The notes under the pieces were generated by a model. That model was not told where the DNA came from. It saw only the letters and a list, made by a program, of their open reading frames with translations, and did not search any database. Shown one piece after another: positions 52,097 to 59,972 of a stretch of 64,000 nucleotides of DNA (position 1 is the stretch's first letter; every line of letters begins with the position of its first letter). Both the position numbers and the translations under genes were made by a program. The stretch is from Nitrospirota bacterium (GTDB lineage Bacteria > Nitrospirota > Thermodesulfovibrionia > UBA6902): NCBI GenBank assembly GCA_016214845.1, contig JACRMS010000033.1:62001-126000 (forward strand). Direction: 5' to 3'.

Positions 52097-52249
52097 TTAG
52101 TGTCTGTGTATAACCTCAGCATTTAAACAGTCATTCCCGCAGTTTGTTGAGCGGGGATCCAGTCTTTTCAGTAAGTTCTGGATACCCGATTAAGGACTTC
52201 GGGTATGACGAAAATAAGAAGCGGCAATTTATACACAGACACCAATTAA
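52093..52249. repeat. Nested palindromic element with 21-bp terminal arms
   Basis: TTGATTAGTGTCTGTGTATA at the left end (plus one A) and TATACACAGACACCAATTAA at the right match as inverted arms with two mismatches in 21. Inside is a copy of the GTCATTCCCG palindrome (52131-52210). The whole looks like a small non-autonomous mobile element or a palindrome inserted in another. Confidence 0.7.
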
Positions 52250-52271
52250 CCCCGTTCTTGAAAGGCAACTA

Positions 52272-53603
52272 ATGAACTTTAAAATACTTGTCGCAGAGGA
52301 TGAGGAGATAACACTCAACAACATCCTTGACACCTTAAAGGAAGAAGGCTACACCGTCTCTATTGCAAAAGACGGAAAAGAGGCCTCGCAGAAGATCGAG
52401 GGTGAATACTTTGACGTCCTCATCACTGATATAAAAATGCCTTTCGTCACCGGCATAGAGCTCCTTGAAAAGGTAAAAGAGAAGAACCTCTATACAGAGG
52501 TAATAATAATCACCGGCTTCGGGAGCATCGGCTCCGCAGTTGAGGCGATGAAGAAAGGCGCTCACGATTATATTACAAAACCGTTCGACCTTGATGAGCT
52601 GTCGCTCCGGGTCAAAAAGCTTTACGAACAGAAGGCGCTGAAGAAAGAGAACATCGCGTTAAAGACATTTCTTGGAATGAACAAGGAAGTCCCGGTCATC
52701 GCAAAGAGCGCAAGCATGAAAAAGATCCTGTCCGTCATTGAAGGGATGAAGGACTCTGATTGCAGCGTGCTCCTCACGGGAGAGAGCGGCGTCGGAAAAA
52801 ATCTCATTGCCAAGATCATACATTCAACCAGCAGCAGGAAGAACATGCCCTTTCTTTCCATAAACTGCGCGACCCTGAATGAGGAGCTGCTTTCCAGCGA
52901 ATTGTTCGGACATGAAAAGGGCGCGTTCACCGGGGCCGTCATGACAAAACAGGGGCTTGTCGAGATCGCGGACACAGGAATACTTTTCCTTGACGAGATC
53001 GCCGAGCTGTCGCCGGGCATTCAGGCAAAACTATTAAAGGTTGTTGAAGAAGGCGAGTTCTACAGAGTCGGCGGTACAAAACCCATAAAGGTTGATGTGA
53101 GATTTGTTGCAGCTACGAATCAGGATGTGAAACGTCTCATATCCGACGGCAGGTTCAGGGAAGATCTGTACTACAGGCTGAATGTCATGGAGATAGATAT
53201 TCCGCCTTTACGCGAGCGCATAGACGACATAAAACCTCTGAGCGCGTATTTCCTTCAAAAGCATCTCCCGAAGTCCAACAAAAAGATCACCGGCTTTTCA
53301 AAAGAGGCGATAGATATCCTGATAAACTACAGCTTCCCCGGCAACGTCAGGGAGCTTGAAAATATAATTGAACGCGCCATCATCCTCGAAAAGACCTCCA
53401 TGATCACACCTGAAAGCATCCCCCAAAGTATCCGCCTCCTGCAGATAGAGACCCTCGACCCTGATAAATTAAAAACCGCTGACGAGCTTGTAAAAGAATA
53501 CGCGGAGAAGGTTTTAAAAATGTTCGGCGGCAACCGTTCAAAAGCAGCGGAAGTGCTCGGCATCTCACGCACAAGCTTGTGGAAGATATTGAAGGAAGAA
53601 TAG
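52272..53603 (+). CDS. NtrC-family sigma-54-dependent response regulator (B)
   Basis: 443 residues. Receiver (1-120; EDEE, acceptor Asp in VLITDIKMP, Lys in YITKPFD), AAA+ domain (about 135-370; Walker A GESGVGKN, GAFTGA, GILFLDEIAEL) and a Fis-type helix-turn-helix (NRSKAAEVLGISRTSLWKIL). Walker A has Asn after Lys where Glu or Thr is usual, but NtrC relatives vary there. It follows HK-B and, like the activator at 46870, is a candidate regulator of the sigma-54 promoters at 25919 and 54482, the second of which lies only 0.9 kb downstream. Confidence 0.93.
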   Translation: MNFKILVAEDEEITLNNILDTLKEEGYTVSIAKDGKEASQKIEGEYFDVLITDIKMPFVTGIELLEKVKEKNLYTEVIIITGFGSIGSAVEAMKKGAHDYITKPFDLDELSLRVKKLYEQKALKKENIALKTFLGMNKEVPVIAKSASMKKILSVIEGMKDSDCSVLLTGESGVGKNLIAKIIHSTSSRKNMPFLSINCATLNEELLSSELFGHEKGAFTGAVMTKQGLVEIADTGILFLDEIAELSPGIQAKLLKVVEEGEFYRVGGTKPIKVDVRFVAATNQDVKRLISDGRFREDLYYRLNVMEIDIPPLRERIDDIKPLSAYFLQKHLPKSNKKITGFSKEAIDILINYSFPGNVRELENIIERAIILEKTSMITPESIPQSIRLLQIETLDPDKLKTADELVKEYAEKVLKMFGGNRSKAAEVLGISRTSLWKILKEE

Positions 53604-53623
53604 CACTGTCTGTTTTTATTTTT

Positions 53624-53702
53624 GTCATGCCCGATGTTTGTAATCGGGCACCCAGAACCTGTTTTAAAGACCGGATTCCGGCTTAAGAACTGCCGGAATG
53701 AC
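53624..53702. repeat. GTCATGCCCG-type palindromic repeat
   Basis: GTCATGCCCGATG and ATCGGGCA make an inner dyad, and GATTCCGGC/GCCGGAATGAC a second; short GTCTGT/ACAGAC arms flank the whole at 53608 and 53718. Located between convergent genes, related to 31641 and 52131. Confidence 0.65.
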
Positions 53703-53738
53703 ATAATGAGTTTATAGACAGACTCTGCCTGCCAATCA

Positions 53739-54146
53739 TCAGGCGACATGTGAAACCTTTCTGATAAAAGCCTTCAGATATTTTTCATTCATTCTGCGTA
53801 TCTTTTCGGTATCGAGATAAAGATGCCATGCCCGCAATTTCTGGTTGATGAAAATCCCTTTTCTGCCCTCATACAGAGGTTTACCATGAGAAAATATTTC
53901 GTGCAGAAGCAAAGAGGCTGTGTCTATCGTGAGAACAACAAGGTCAATATTTTTGCCGTTAAAGAGCTCATCAAGCCCGCCAATCAATTTCAGCTTTGAT
54001 GTCCTGCTTCCCCTTTTCAACAAAACCGCGAGGTCGATATCGCTTCCGGCATGTGTTGTTTCAGTGGCCCCTGAGCCAAACAGCACAAGCAGCTCAATAT
54101 TATTCTCCCTGCAAAACTTTCCAATCCCTTTAAGTTTCATGGTCAT
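53739..54146 (-). CDS. MNT-type nucleotidyltransferase domain protein
   Basis: About 135 residues. LLVLFGSGATETTHAGSDID is the nucleotidyltransferase signature GSxAx(n)SDIDL with the metal-binding Asp pair, followed by a third acidic strand (KNIDLVVLTI). This is the MntA-like family, often the antitoxin of HEPN-MNT type VII modules that modifies its HEPN partner. No HEPN gene is adjacent, so it is solitary. The frame is open upstream to 54323, but the homologous start is the ATG at 54146 or 54140; no good ribosome binding site decides between them. Confidence 0.8.
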   Translation of the reverse strand: MTMKLKGIGKFCRENNIELLVLFGSGATETTHAGSDIDLAVLLKRGSRTSKLKLIGGLDELFNGKNIDLVVLTIDTASLLLHEIFSHGKPLYEGRKGIFINQKLRAWHLYLDTEKIRRMNEKYLKAFIRKVSHVA

Positions 54147-54299
54147 AATAAACGATATATTATTTGCTCTTAAATTAACAAAACAATAAGTAGATGTCAA
54201 AAGATTTAGATAAAAAATAGGGTTAAGAGTCATGAGTGAAGAGATAAGAGTTTGTTTGTTATCTGTTACAATCACATCTGCATCTCCACTGTTAACACT

Positions 54300-54314
54300 G
54301 TTCATATTCTGAAC
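54300..54314. promoter_or_regulatory. Distal GTTCA-N5-TGAAC dyad upstream of sigma-54 promoter
   Basis: GTTCATATTCTGAAC is a perfect 5-bp dyad with a 5-base centre. The near copy GTTCATATTCTAAAC lies 117 bases downstream (54417). Two such sites on the same DNA face ahead of a sigma-54 promoter fit an activator-binding enhancer. Confidence 0.55.
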
Positions 54315-54416
54315 GTCGCACAAATCATCTCGTCATCACTCTCTATTTCCTATTCAAATCAACAGGCTATCACAACATTGCTTCAGTTATGTTCGCTCAA
54401 TAACAACTTTCATGCT

Positions 54417-54431
54417 GTTCATATTCTAAAC
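54417..54431. promoter_or_regulatory. Proximal GTTCA-N5-TAAAC dyad upstream of sigma-54 promoter
   Basis: GTTCATATTCTAAAC, one mismatch from the perfect dyad at 54300; both copies also share the flanking CTG and GT. Its centre is about 84 bases before the predicted transcription start near 54508. Confidence 0.55.
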
Positions 54432-54481
54432 GTATTTTTTGACCTCAAAATATTTCCCTTTACTTTCGGAGAGATGCCGAG

Positions 54482-54497
54482 TGGCACCATTCATGCT
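54482..54497 (+). promoter_or_regulatory. Sigma-54 promoter of the second USP-TauE operon
   Basis: TGGCACCATTCATGCT has GG and GC separated by exactly 10 bases, the -24/-12 pattern of sigma-54 promoters, with full TGGCAC and ATGCT. Transcription should start near 54508, about 20 bases before the ATG at 54528, with AGGAGG between. Confidence 0.75.
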
Positions 54498-54527
54498 CTA
54501 CTACTGCTGAAAATTCAGGAGGTAGAA

Positions 54528-55007
54528 ATGAGAAAACAACTTTTATTCGTTACCTACGAGAATGAGGATTTTGATGAAGGCCTTTCTTACGCGGTTGATC
54601 TTGCCAGGGCAATGAAAGAGGACCTGACCATCTTAATGGCCCGCAAGAAAAGCCTGGCGCGAAGGCTTGAGGACATCATGTCCGCTGTCACATTCGCTGA
54701 GTCCGGCGAACATGAGACGGCCCGGAAAATATTCTCGGACAAGATGGACGCAGTGTCCAGAGTCAAGCTCAATCAGTTTCTTGAGCAATGCCAGAACGAG
54801 GGCATTGTAACGCGGGTCTATACAGTAGCGCTCGATGCGATCTCGGCGATCAAAGATTTTCTGAAGGAAAAAAATACCGTTGACATGGTGCTGCTCAGTC
54901 CGAGCGTCACTGACAACGGCAGCATTACATCAAGTGATCTACAAAAACTCGTCAGGACGGCCTCAAGGCCGATTGTGACGATGGCGCGGCAGATCTATGC
55001 CGCATAA
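54528..55007 (+). CDS. USP-like protein with internal LEDI-TAR motif
   Basis: 159 residues. USP fold: strand KQLLFVTYE, helix, strand DLTILMAR, then an insert carrying the motif LEDIMSAVTFAESGEHETAR (about residues 45-64), then helix, strand TRVYTVALD, VDMVLLSPS and C-terminal PIVTMARQI. No ATP-binding Gly motif. The insert corresponds to the free microprotein at 25970 and the N-terminus of the protein at 26171. The frame is open upstream to 54252, but CAGGAGG and the sigma-54 promoter place the start at 54528. A TauE/SafE gene follows after 68 bases. Confidence 0.8.
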   Translation: MRKQLLFVTYENEDFDEGLSYAVDLARAMKEDLTILMARKKSLARRLEDIMSAVTFAESGEHETARKIFSDKMDAVSRVKLNQFLEQCQNEGIVTRVYTVALDAISAIKDFLKEKNTVDMVLLSPSVTDNGSITSSDLQKLVRTASRPIVTMARQIYAA

Positions 55008-55011
55008 ATTA

Positions 55012-55062
55012 TGAGAGTCAGTATTGCATCTGACACTGACACTCAAGACTGACACTACATTA
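55012..55062. repeat. ACTGACACT-rich spacer repeat (second copy)
   Basis: CTGACACTGACACT and GACTGACACT units with a leading GAGTCAGT, between the USP-like and TauE genes, matching the position of the repeat at 26655-26728. Confidence 0.5.
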
Positions 55063-55075
55063 AGGAGAGAGTTTC

Positions 55076-56002
55076 ATGAATTTTATGTATCTGTATTTAC
55101 CGGTTGCATTAACAAGTATTAACATCCTGATCCCGGTCGGGCTTGGCCTCGCGGTAGGCCTGCTGTCGGGTCTTTTCGGAGTCGGAGGCGGCTTCCTGAT
55201 GACGCCTCTTTTGATAATGTTCGGCATCCCGTCAACTGTCGCGGCGGCAACGGACTCAAACCAGATAGTGGCGGCGTCAACGTCAGGCACTTACGCCCAC
55301 TGGAAGGTCGGCAACGTGGATTTTAAGATGGGGCTTTACCTTCTTGCGGGAGGCTTTGTCGGCGGGCTACTCGGAGTCCAGGGCATCAAGGTCCTGCACG
55401 CAATGGGCAACGCTGACTTTGTAATAAAAATGACCTACGTGCTCATGCTCGGCATAGTCGGCACTTACATGTTCATCGAGAGCCTGACCAGCATGAAGAA
55501 AAAGAAGACGGTGGAAGTGAAGGCTGAAAAAGAATCAGCGATGACAAGAGTCCTGAAGTCGCTTCCTCTTCAAACACGTTTTGAAAAATCAGGCGTTACA
55601 CATTCACTTTTAATCCCGGTTTTTTTCGGCGGTTTTGTCGGGATACTTGCGGCGATAATGGGAGTAGGCGGCGGCTTTCTGATGGTGCCGGTCATGGTCT
55701 ACATCCTGAGAATGCCGATGCATGTCGTTGTCGGCACGAGCCTTTTTCAGATATTGTTCAACTGCATTGAGGTCACATTTTTACAGGCATATACAAATCA
55801 CAGCGTGGATTTCATCCTTGCGGTGCTCTTATTGTTAGGCTCCACAGTCGGGGCGCAGGTTGGAGCAGTATTCGGCAGAAAACTAAAAGGCGAACAGCTC
55901 AAGGTAATACTTGCCGTAATCGTATTGGCCGTAACGGTCAAGATAGTCTTTGAACTTACACTAACACCGGCATTACTTATATCACAGGCAGGAGGACACT
56001 AA
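55076..56002 (+). CDS. TauE/SafE-family anion exporter
   Basis: 308 residues. Two halves with glycine motifs GLFGVGGGFLMTPLLIMFGI and IMGVGGGFLMVPVMVYILRM, about eight membrane helices and a polar central loop (SMKKKKTVEVKAEKES). This is the standard-length member among the three in the window. It exports sulfite, sulfoacetate or similar anions in known relatives. AAGGAGAG precedes the ATG. The next gene starts one base after its stop region (TAAGATG), giving a coupled exporter-partner pair. Confidence 0.87.
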   Translation: MNFMYLYLPVALTSINILIPVGLGLAVGLLSGLFGVGGGFLMTPLLIMFGIPSTVAAATDSNQIVAASTSGTYAHWKVGNVDFKMGLYLLAGGFVGGLLGVQGIKVLHAMGNADFVIKMTYVLMLGIVGTYMFIESLTSMKKKKTVEVKAEKESAMTRVLKSLPLQTRFEKSGVTHSLLIPVFFGGFVGILAAIMGVGGGFLMVPVMVYILRMPMHVVVGTSLFQILFNCIEVTFLQAYTNHSVDFILAVLLLLGSTVGAQVGAVFGRKLKGEQLKVILAVIVLAVTVKIVFELTLTPALLISQAGGH

Positions 56003-56003
56003 G

Positions 56004-56813
56004 ATGAAAGAAGACAGAAGGCAGAAGTCAGAACACAGAAGACGGATTATCCCGATGATTATCTTTGCGCTTTGCGCTTTGCTCTTTGCTCTACGCAGTA
56101 ATACATCGGCGGAGCTGACGGCTGTCGCAAACCATGACCATATCAAGATAGATTTCTTTTATCACGGCAGCACTGTCAGTGTGAAAGGGACATCTGATCC
56201 CGGTGTAGACCTGGTCATTAAAATAACTTCACCGGACGGGCACGAGGTATTGAAGCAAAAAGGAAAGATGGCCGGCATCCTGTGGATGAATACCGGCACA
56301 TTGAATTTCGAGAACACGCCGGACCTCTACTCCGTTCACAGCACAAAAAAGCTTGAAGATCTTTTGAGCAGGGATGAAATGGACAAATACGTTATCGGTT
56401 ATCCGGCCCTCGAAAAGCACATTGAGTTGACCCCGGTTTCAAAGGGAGAAGAGAAAGATAAATGGTTCAATGAATTTGTGCGCTTCAAGGAATCTTCAAA
56501 ACTGTACGCGGCGTCTTCAGGGAAGATATCCACCACAATGTCAAACGGCAGACAGAATTATTACATCATGACCGAGTGGCCCTATCAGGCCCCTCCCGGC
56601 AACTACCTTGTGACCGTGTACGCGGTAAAAGATAAAATGGTCGTCGAGAAGGCAGAGGCCAAGGTGCTGGTTGAACAGGTCGGCGTTATAAAGACACTTT
56701 CAAGCATGGCCAAGAACAGCGGCGCGTTATACGGATTTTTGTCTATAGTAATCGCGCTTGGGGCAGGATTCGGGGTCGGCCTGATATTCAGAAAAGGCGG
56801 AGGTTCACACTAA
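56004..56813 (+). CDS. TIGR02186-type (Alph_Pro_TM) extracytoplasmic membrane protein
   Basis: 269 residues. An N-terminal signal or anchor (PMIIFALCALLFALRS) is preceded by a highly charged stretch KEDRRQKSEHRRR. The large outside domain starts KIDFFYHGSTVSVKG and contains LVIKITSPDGHEVLKQKGKM and YPALEKHIELTP; a C-terminal membrane helix (FLSIVIALGAGFGVGLIF) anchors it. This matches the TIGR02186 family, which is typically encoded next to TauE-like exporters and has no known biochemical role. The coupling to the TauE stop and to the USP gene two bases downstream suggests one functional unit. Confidence 0.82.
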   Translation: MKEDRRQKSEHRRRIIPMIIFALCALLFALRSNTSAELTAVANHDHIKIDFFYHGSTVSVKGTSDPGVDLVIKITSPDGHEVLKQKGKMAGILWMNTGTLNFENTPDLYSVHSTKKLEDLLSRDEMDKYVIGYPALEKHIELTPVSKGEEKDKWFNEFVRFKESSKLYAASSGKISTTMSNGRQNYYIMTEWPYQAPPGNYLVTVYAVKDKMVVEKAEAKVLVEQVGVIKTLSSMAKNSGALYGFLSIVIALGAGFGVGLIFRKGGGSH

Positions 56814-56815
56814 TT

Positions 56816-57673
56816 ATGTATCAGAAAATATTAGTCGGATATGATGATTCACTGCACAGCAGGGCGGCGCTTATCGAGGCCTCCAACTGGATAAAAAGAC
56901 ACGGGGGAAAACTTATCCTCACCCATGCCGTTTATTTTGACACGGAGGAATTCGGCATTGCTCCTGCTCAGTCTGAAAAACGCCTGAAGGTCGGGGAAAA
57001 GATCTGCGTTCAGACAAAAGAGATGGTGACTACAGAGTTCGGTATCGATGTGCAGACCCTGCTCTGTGAAGGAGACCCGTCAAACGTCATAGTGGATGTA
57101 GCAAGTGAAAACAAGGCGGACCTTATTGTGCTTGGCACCTACGGCAGAAAAGGCCTGAACAGGCTTTTGATGGGAAGCGTGACATCACAGGTGATCCTGG
57201 ATTCTCCATCCGATGTGCTTATCGTAAAAAAACCGTGCAGCAAATGCACCGGGGAATACAAATCAATTCTGGTCCCTTTTGACGGCTCGGCGTTCAGCAA
57301 GATGTCGCTCAACCGCGCCATTGAATTGTCCCATATCGACGGGGCGCAGATCACCGTGCTTTATGTTATCCCCCGCTATGAAGAAATGATAGATTTCTTT
57401 AAGAGCGATTCAATAAAGAACAGCCTCCATGAGGAAGCGAAAAAAATAGTTGACGGCGCAAGCTATCTTGCCTCGATCCAGGGTGTGACCGTGAAAATGG
57501 AGATAGACGAAGGGCACGCGGCAGACAAAATAGCTGAGACCGCAAAGAGGCTGGGAATCGATCTGATAGTCATCGGAAGCTACGGCTACAGAGGAGTCAA
57601 TAAGGCAATTATGGGAAGCACCACTGAGAGGGTAATTATCAACGCGGCTTGCCCCATACTTGTTGTGAGGTGA
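56816..57673 (+). CDS. Tandem universal stress protein
   Basis: 285 residues, two USP domains. Domain 1 opens YQKILVGYDDSLHSRAALIE and has the ATP motif GTYGRKGLNRLLMGSVTS; domain 2 opens YKSILVPFDGSAFSKMSLNR and has GSYGYRGVNKAIMGSTTE, ending CPILVVR. A CSKC pair at the domain junction (KPCSKCTGE) could sense redox state or bind metal. It starts two bases after the TIGR02186 gene and is the last member of the sigma-54-driven operon, before a hairpin terminator. Confidence 0.88.
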   Translation: MYQKILVGYDDSLHSRAALIEASNWIKRHGGKLILTHAVYFDTEEFGIAPAQSEKRLKVGEKICVQTKEMVTTEFGIDVQTLLCEGDPSNVIVDVASENKADLIVLGTYGRKGLNRLLMGSVTSQVILDSPSDVLIVKKPCSKCTGEYKSILVPFDGSAFSKMSLNRAIELSHIDGAQITVLYVIPRYEEMIDFFKSDSIKNSLHEEAKKIVDGASYLASIQGVTVKMEIDEGHAADKIAETAKRLGIDLIVIGSYGYRGVNKAIMGSTTERVIINAACPILVVR

Positions 57674-57687
57674 AAAAAATAATGTAG

Positions 57688-57710
57688 GGGCACGTCGCGA
57701 CGTGCCCTTT
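57688..57710 (+). terminator. Hairpin terminator, GTAGGGGC family
   Basis: GGGCACGTCG and CGACGTGCCC are perfect 10-bp arms followed by TTTTG. Probable end of the USP-TauE-TIGR02186-USP operon. The palindrome belongs to the GTAGGGGC family. Confidence 0.75.
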
Positions 57711-57727
57711 TGTAAAAGCGCATTTGA

Positions 57728-57795
57728 TGTCATTCCGAACTTGTTTCGGAATCTAAAAAAAAGAACGGAGATGCTGAAACAAGTTCAGCATGACA
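57728..57795. repeat. TGTCATTCCGAAC-type palindromic repeat
   Basis: TGTCATTCCGAACTTG and CAAGTTCAGCATGACA face each other, with TTTCGGAATC and TGCTGAAAC inside. Its right end overlaps an ATG at 57790 that is not taken as a gene start. Confidence 0.65.
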
Positions 57796-57810
57796 ATCCG
57801 AGAGGTTTAC

Positions 57811-58230
57811 ATGAAAGGTTACAGAAAAATATTAATAGCAGTGAACGGTTCAAAGGATGTTCTTACGAAGGGCCTGAGACTGGCCCACGATGAAAAATGC
57901 TGGGTAACTGTTGTCAAGGTCATTCCTGCCAACGAAGGCGACCTGAATCTTGTGGGAGTCAAGAACATTGAAGACGTATTGAACAGCGGCGGGCAAAGGG
58001 CGGTTTCTGAATTGAAAGATATCGCTGAGGCCGAAGGCGCGTTAATAAAGACAAGGCTTGAAGAAGGCGCGCCTGACAAAAAGATCGTGGAAGTCGCGGA
58101 AGAGGAAAGATGCGACATTATCATAATGGGTGTGAAGAAACGCAACTGGCTCAGAAAGCTTTTCGGCGACAACACCGTCGGGAAGGTCATCAATCAGGCG
58201 CCCTGCCCTGTATTGGTTGTCGGAGCGTAG
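57811..58230 (+). CDS. Universal stress protein with degenerate ATP motif
   Basis: 139 residues. One USP domain: YRKILIAVNGSKDVLTKGLR, WVTVVKVIPANE, IKTRLEEGAPDKKIVEVAEE and C-terminal CPVLVVGA. Where ATP-binding USPs have GxxGxG, this has GVKKRNWLRKLFGDNTVGK, so ATP binding is doubtful. The ATG at 57811 is chosen because GAGAGG lies 5 bases upstream, and the upstream ATG at 57790 lies inside the repeat. It resembles the first domain of the tandem USP at 40189. Confidence 0.83.
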   Translation: MKGYRKILIAVNGSKDVLTKGLRLAHDEKCWVTVVKVIPANEGDLNLVGVKNIEDVLNSGGQRAVSELKDIAEAEGALIKTRLEEGAPDKKIVEVAEEERCDIIIMGVKKRNWLRKLFGDNTVGKVINQAPCPVLVVGA

Positions 58231-58325
58231 ACTGGTCCAACATAAGACCGTCTGGTTTAAATTTTTAAATCAAACAGCCTCGTTAGAAGTGATCTTACAA
58301 AAGCCCGCCCTGACGGATAATAAAA

Positions 58326-59972
58326 ATGTTTATACATGAAAAATTCGATAGGTTAATTAAAAGAGGGTTCCTGTCCGAAGCAGATTTGTACGGGACCGCA
58401 GAGGAATCAAAGTCTTCGGGGAAATACCCTGAGGACTTATTGATCGAAAGAGGCGTCCCGAAGCATGAGATATTGTTTTGCCTCGCCGGATATTACAATT
58501 ATCCTTTTACCGAGTACGATGAAAGCGTGTCAGCTTCTTATTTTCTGACAATGCGCCTGAACATGGAAAAGCTTAAGACCGCGCTCTGGTTCCCGCTTTC
58601 GGTAAGACAAAACAAGGCTGAGGTCATCGCATACGCCCCGGATGGTCCGGCAATTATTGAAGACATCAAAAGGACGCTGAGAGTTGAGGACATTGAATTT
58701 ATTATCGCCCTCCCCTCTGACATCATCAGGATCATCGAGCACAGCTTTGATGTAAATCCCGGGTTCCCGCCTCCGGCAGGCAGGACGCCGCTTGCAAAGG
58801 TCAGGACGTTCCTTGCGGAAAGACGCTCCCTGTACGCGTGTCACAGGACATCGCTCGCAAAGGGACGGACTGGGCTTGCCTTTCTTCGCACCGGGATATC
58901 TTTCATGACCATTTCAATGGTGCTTTTGAGGATCTTCGGCGCGGGGTATTTAAACATAATTGAGGCGATACTTTTCGTTGCGGGAATCGTGATTGCGGTA
59001 GACGGAATTATCTGGTATCTGCCCGCAAGAAAAACCGGCAAGAATATAACCGGCTGCTCCTCAACGGAGCCGACATGGGGAACGACGGTGCTTCAAGCGC
59101 ATGATGCTGAAAAAAATCCGCGCTTCACACGCTCCGGCGTTGTGCAGGATGCGGACAAACTGCGCGCGGGATGGGAAAATCTGTCCCCGGTAATGAGGAG
59201 GAGATTTCTTGCAAGCGACAGGACTGACATGGCCGAGGAGAGGACTACCCTTGCCTGTTTCAGGACGCTCATGGCGCGGGCGCGCACGGGGCTTGCATTT
59301 ACGCGCACGGGTGTTGCATTTACCGGACTGGGCATCGCGCTGCTAAGACAATTCCATGAAGGCCCCTGGACGATATTTGACGCGGCCCTCGTTTTGATCG
59401 GGACATTAATGGCCATGGAAGGTTTTTACTGGTACTTCCCCGGCAGGCACGCTGGCATGGAAGGATTTAGATCAGTGAAGAAGGCAGGCACAAATCAGAG
59501 CATATGGGATTTTGTTTTTCCTCCCGCGATCAATCAACCCGGTTCTCAATACGAACATTTCCCGCCTGTAAAAGCAGCTCACGCCCCGGGCATATGGGCG
59601 ACAACGGGCCTCGCGCTTGAAAGGACGCTGCTCGCTGACAGGCGTAATGTTATGGCAAGGCTCCGCACGGTCATGGCGCGGTCGAGAACAGGGCTGGCGT
59701 TTATCAGGACAGGGATGAGCATATCCGCGGTCGGCATGGGGCTTATGGTTTATTTCGGCGTTGCTAATATCGCATGGACGATATTTAATGCCGCCTTGAT
59801 ATTGACCGGATTAGCATTTATTGCAGACGGCCTTTACTGGCATATTCCCGCTGAGAAAACAAAACAGCAATTCCCGTACTGTTTCGGAGATATGGAGATC
59901 AGTGTCCCGGACTACGGCAAGCCTGTACGCGGATGGGGGAAGGTGGTTTTCAACAATGATAACGACGGCTGA
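58326..59972 (+). CDS. MshEN-like domain plus three expanded DUF202 membrane domains
   Basis: 548 residues. Residues ~1-145 resemble the N-terminal domain of GspE/MshE ATPases (KFDRLIKRGFLSEADL, LLIERGVPKHEI), which in several proteins binds c-di-GMP. Three DUF202-type units follow, each an array R-T-x-L-A-x-x followed by two membrane helices: Arg at 153, 160, 167, 174, 181, 188; at 299, 306, 313, 320, 327; and at 433, 440, 447, 454, 461. Each array ends RTGLAF.RTG and leads to a hydrophobic pair ending WYLPAR, WYFPGR or WHIPAE. Overlaps the next gene by 17 bases. Function unknown; membrane signalling is inferred from the operon. Confidence 0.82.
   Translation: MFIHEKFDRLIKRGFLSEADLYGTAEESKSSGKYPEDLLIERGVPKHEILFCLAGYYNYPFTEYDESVSASYFLTMRLNMEKLKTALWFPLSVRQNKAEVIAYAPDGPAIIEDIKRTLRVEDIEFIIALPSDIIRIIEHSFDVNPGFPPPAGRTPLAKVRTFLAERRSLYACHRTSLAKGRTGLAFLRTGISFMTISMVLLRIFGAGYLNIIEAILFVAGIVIAVDGIIWYLPARKTGKNITGCSSTEPTWGTTVLQAHDAEKNPRFTRSGVVQDADKLRAGWENLSPVMRRRFLASDRTDMAEERTTLACFRTLMARARTGLAFTRTGVAFTGLGIALLRQFHEGPWTIFDAALVLIGTLMAMEGFYWYFPGRHAGMEGFRSVKKAGTNQSIWDFVFPPAINQPGSQYEHFPPVKAAHAPGIWATTGLALERTLLADRRNVMARLRTVMARSRTGLAFIRTGMSISAVGMGLMVYFGVANIAWTIFNAALILTGLAFIADGLYWHIPAEKTKQQFPYCFGDMEISVPDYGKPVRGWGKVVFNNDNDG

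Noticed and set aside
54470-54500. GGAGAGATGCCGAGTGGC looks like the 5' end of a tRNA-Ser or tRNA-Leu gene
   Set aside because: No anticodon arm, T-arm or matching acceptor strand follows within 90 bases. The same bases are better explained as the -24 region of a sigma-54 promoter.
54252-54527. The 5' extension of the USP-like gene as coding sequence
   Set aside because: The region holds two operator-like dyads and a sigma-54 promoter, and the ribosome binding site favours the ATG at 54528.
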